In this document: piece by piece, positions 62,937 through 64,000 of the stretch | Numbering within the stretch: the stretch's first letter is position 1 | Layout of the letters: every line of letters begins with the position of its first letter | Assembly (NCBI GenBank): GCA_030066985.1 | Contig: JASJAN010000032.1 | Location: forward strand, 1 to 64,000 | Direction: 5' to 3' | DNA length: 64,000 nucleotides | Source: Desulfobacterales bacterium | GTDB taxonomy: Bacteria > Desulfobacterota > Desulfobacteria > Desulfobacterales > JAHEIW01 | The notes under the pieces: generated by a model | The model's database searches: none | What the model saw: the letters and a program-made list of their open reading frames with translations, nothing else | What the model was told of the DNA's origin: nothing | Program-made: the position numbers and the translations under genes

Positions 62937-64000
62937 CTAATGTAGTTGGCCGATCTGTTTTTCTACCGCTTTGATGATCTTATCGCTGCGCATGAGCTGC
63001 TTGATGGCGGCGATGTCTGTTGAAAGGATACGATCTTTGTCAAGGTGGGAAACGGCCTTGCGGATGACTTGGTAAGCCGCCAGAGTGCCTTGGCCGGGTT
63101 TCATATTGGTAAACAAATCCAGCGCTTGGGCGGCACACAAAAGCTCGATCGCAATCACATCTTCGGTATTGCGAACAATTTCTCTGCATTTGCGTGCCGA
63201 AATAGTGCCCATCGAGACATGATCTTCTTTATTGGCTGAAGTGGGGATCGAATCAATGCTGGCCGGATGACAGAGCACTTTATTCTCGGAAACGAGGGCA
63301 GCAGCTGTATATTGTACCAGCATGAATCCGGAATTCAGTCCGCCATCATCCACCAAAAAGGCTGGCAGTCCGCTAAGTTTGGGATTGACCAGGCGCTCGA
63401 TTCTCCTTTCTGAAATATCCGCCAGTTCCGCAACGGCCATTGCCAGAAAATCCATCGCCAAAGCCACCGGCTGGCCATGAAAATTGCCGCCCAGCAGAAA
63501 GGTATCGTCATCTGGAAAAATCAGCGGGTTATTTGTGGCTGAATTCATCTCGGTTTCGATGACCTGTCGGCAATAGCGGATCGCATCCCGGGTGGCGCCA
63601 TGAACTTGAGGTGAGCACCTTAAGGTGTAAGCATCCTGGACGCGGCTGCAATCCTTATGGGATGTGATGATTTCGCTGTTTTGGGTCATGCGGGCCATGT
63701 TATCGGCCGCGGCCGCCTGGCCGGGATGGGGCCTGACCTCGTGAATTTTAGGATCAAATTCTGTACGGCTGCCCATTAGCACTTCCAGGCTCATGGCCGC
63801 CGTAATATCGGTCAATTTGGCCAGCCGACCGGCATCATCGACCGCCAATCCACCGATGGCCGTCATCACCTGGGTGCCGTTGACCAGCGCCAGGCCTTCG
63901 CCGGCTTCCAGTTGTAATGGCTTCAGACCGCATTTACTGAGCGCCTGTCGCCCGGTGAGCCGCTGCCCTTTGAAAGAAGCCTCTCCTTGCCCGATGAGAA
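62937..64000 (-). CDS. hutH: Histidine ammonia-lyase-type MIO enzyme (N-terminus outside window)
   Basis: C-terminal part of an aromatic amino-acid lyase, open to the right edge; about 354 residues are visible. Motifs: EGLALVNGTQVMTA, VQDAYTLRCSPQVHGATRDA, SDNPL-like ATNNPLIF, GGNFHGQPVALAMDFLA and SIPTSANKEDHVSMGTISARKC, which contains the catalytic Glu region of HutH. The Ala-Ser-Gly triad that forms the MIO cofactor lies beyond the window. HutH deaminates histidine to urocanate; no other hut gene is visible here. Position upstream of AOR and MttB leaves open a related ammonia- or trimethylammonia-lyase activity. The product assignment is by family. Confidence 0.85.
   Translation of the reverse strand, partial: LIGQGEASFKGQRLTGRQALSKCGLKPLQLEAGEGLALVNGTQVMTAIGGLAVDDAGRLAKLTDITAAMSLEVLMGSRTEFDPKIHEVRPHPGQAAAADNMARMTQNSEIITSHKDCSRVQDAYTLRCSPQVHGATRDAIRYCRQVIETEMNSATNNPLIFPDDDTFLLGGNFHGQPVALAMDFLAMAVAELADISERRIERLVNPKLSGLPAFLVDDGGLNSGFMLVQYTAAALVSENKVLCHPASIDSIPTSANKEDHVSMGTISARKCREIVRNTEDVIAIELLCAAQALDLFTNMKPGQGTLAAYQVIRKAVSHLDKDRILSTDIAAIKQLMRSDKIIKAVEKQIGQLH

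Noticed and set aside
1-64000. tRNA, rRNA, riboswitch, CRISPR or transposase genes
   Set aside because: I looked for cloverleaf-like sequences, regularly spaced repeats, cobalamin or glycine riboswitch cores and DDE or tyrosine recombinase motifs and saw none. A covariance search could still find something I missed.

Overview
The window looks like a chromosomal segment of an anaerobic Desulfobacterota (Desulfobacterales-like) bacterium. The evidence is indirect: MttB-superfamily methyltransferases with a corrinoid protein, two tungsten-type aldehyde:ferredoxin oxidoreductase (AOR) family genes, AcuB- and BKACE-type genes, moderate GC, frequent GGAGG ribosome sites and many palindromic intergenic repeats. 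There is no rRNA, tRNA, CRISPR array, transposase or phage gene that I can see.

Layout. 1-5.1 kb: a 7TMR-DISM/PAS histidine kinase (5' end outside the window) with its NtrC-type response regulator, a B3/4-domain protein and a double PilZ protein. 5.3-11.7 kb: LemA plus an M48 protease, an NlpC/P60 lipoprotein, a DUF302 protein, a ChrA chromate transporter and a cyclophilin-like protein. 11.9-17.4 kb: a large MscS channel, two tandemly duplicated small membrane proteins, a small orphan protein and an EamA transporter. 17.7-21.0 kb: iron alcohol dehydrogenase, enolase-superfamily enzyme and Asp/Glu-racemase-family protein. 21.2-26.2 kb: an RsbU-type phosphatase, a CBS-ACT protein, a flavin-binding protein and a CoxG-like protein.

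26.3-62.6 kb is a large catabolic region for N-methylated or amino compounds. On the minus strand from 34.0 to 25.6 kb runs a three-subunit HcnABC-like amine/amino-acid dehydrogenase, a corrinoid protein, an MttB homolog, a BKACE enzyme, a DadA-like oxidase and a CoxG protein. Next to it are an AOR with a MoaD-like protein, a class III aminotransferase and a maleate-isomerase/EutA-like protein. A dimethylglycine/sarcosine dehydrogenase-type fusion (39.6-42.0 kb) and threonine dehydrogenase with Kbl (42.1-44.5 kb) point to glycine. From 47.5 to 57.7 kb are a MmgE/PrpD enzyme, a second MttB homolog and a complete oligopeptide/opine-type ABC importer. From 64.0 down to 57.7 kb are a histidine-ammonia-lyase-type gene (cut by the window edge), a second AOR, a third MttB homolog, a universal stress protein and a cupin that carries the metal-site pattern of DMSP lyases.

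My reading, as inference, is that the region imports and dismantles quaternary or sulfonium osmolytes (betaines, carnitine-like compounds, perhaps DMSP). Corrinoid methyl transfer, flavin-dependent demethylation and CoA/keto-acid chemistry would finish at glycine or acetyl-CoA. The three MttB homologs are full-length without an in-frame amber codon, so they belong to the non-pyrrolysine branch and their substrates cannot be read from sequence. A separate theme is the unusual density of dispersed nested palindromes between genes; at least four families have two or more copies in this window.
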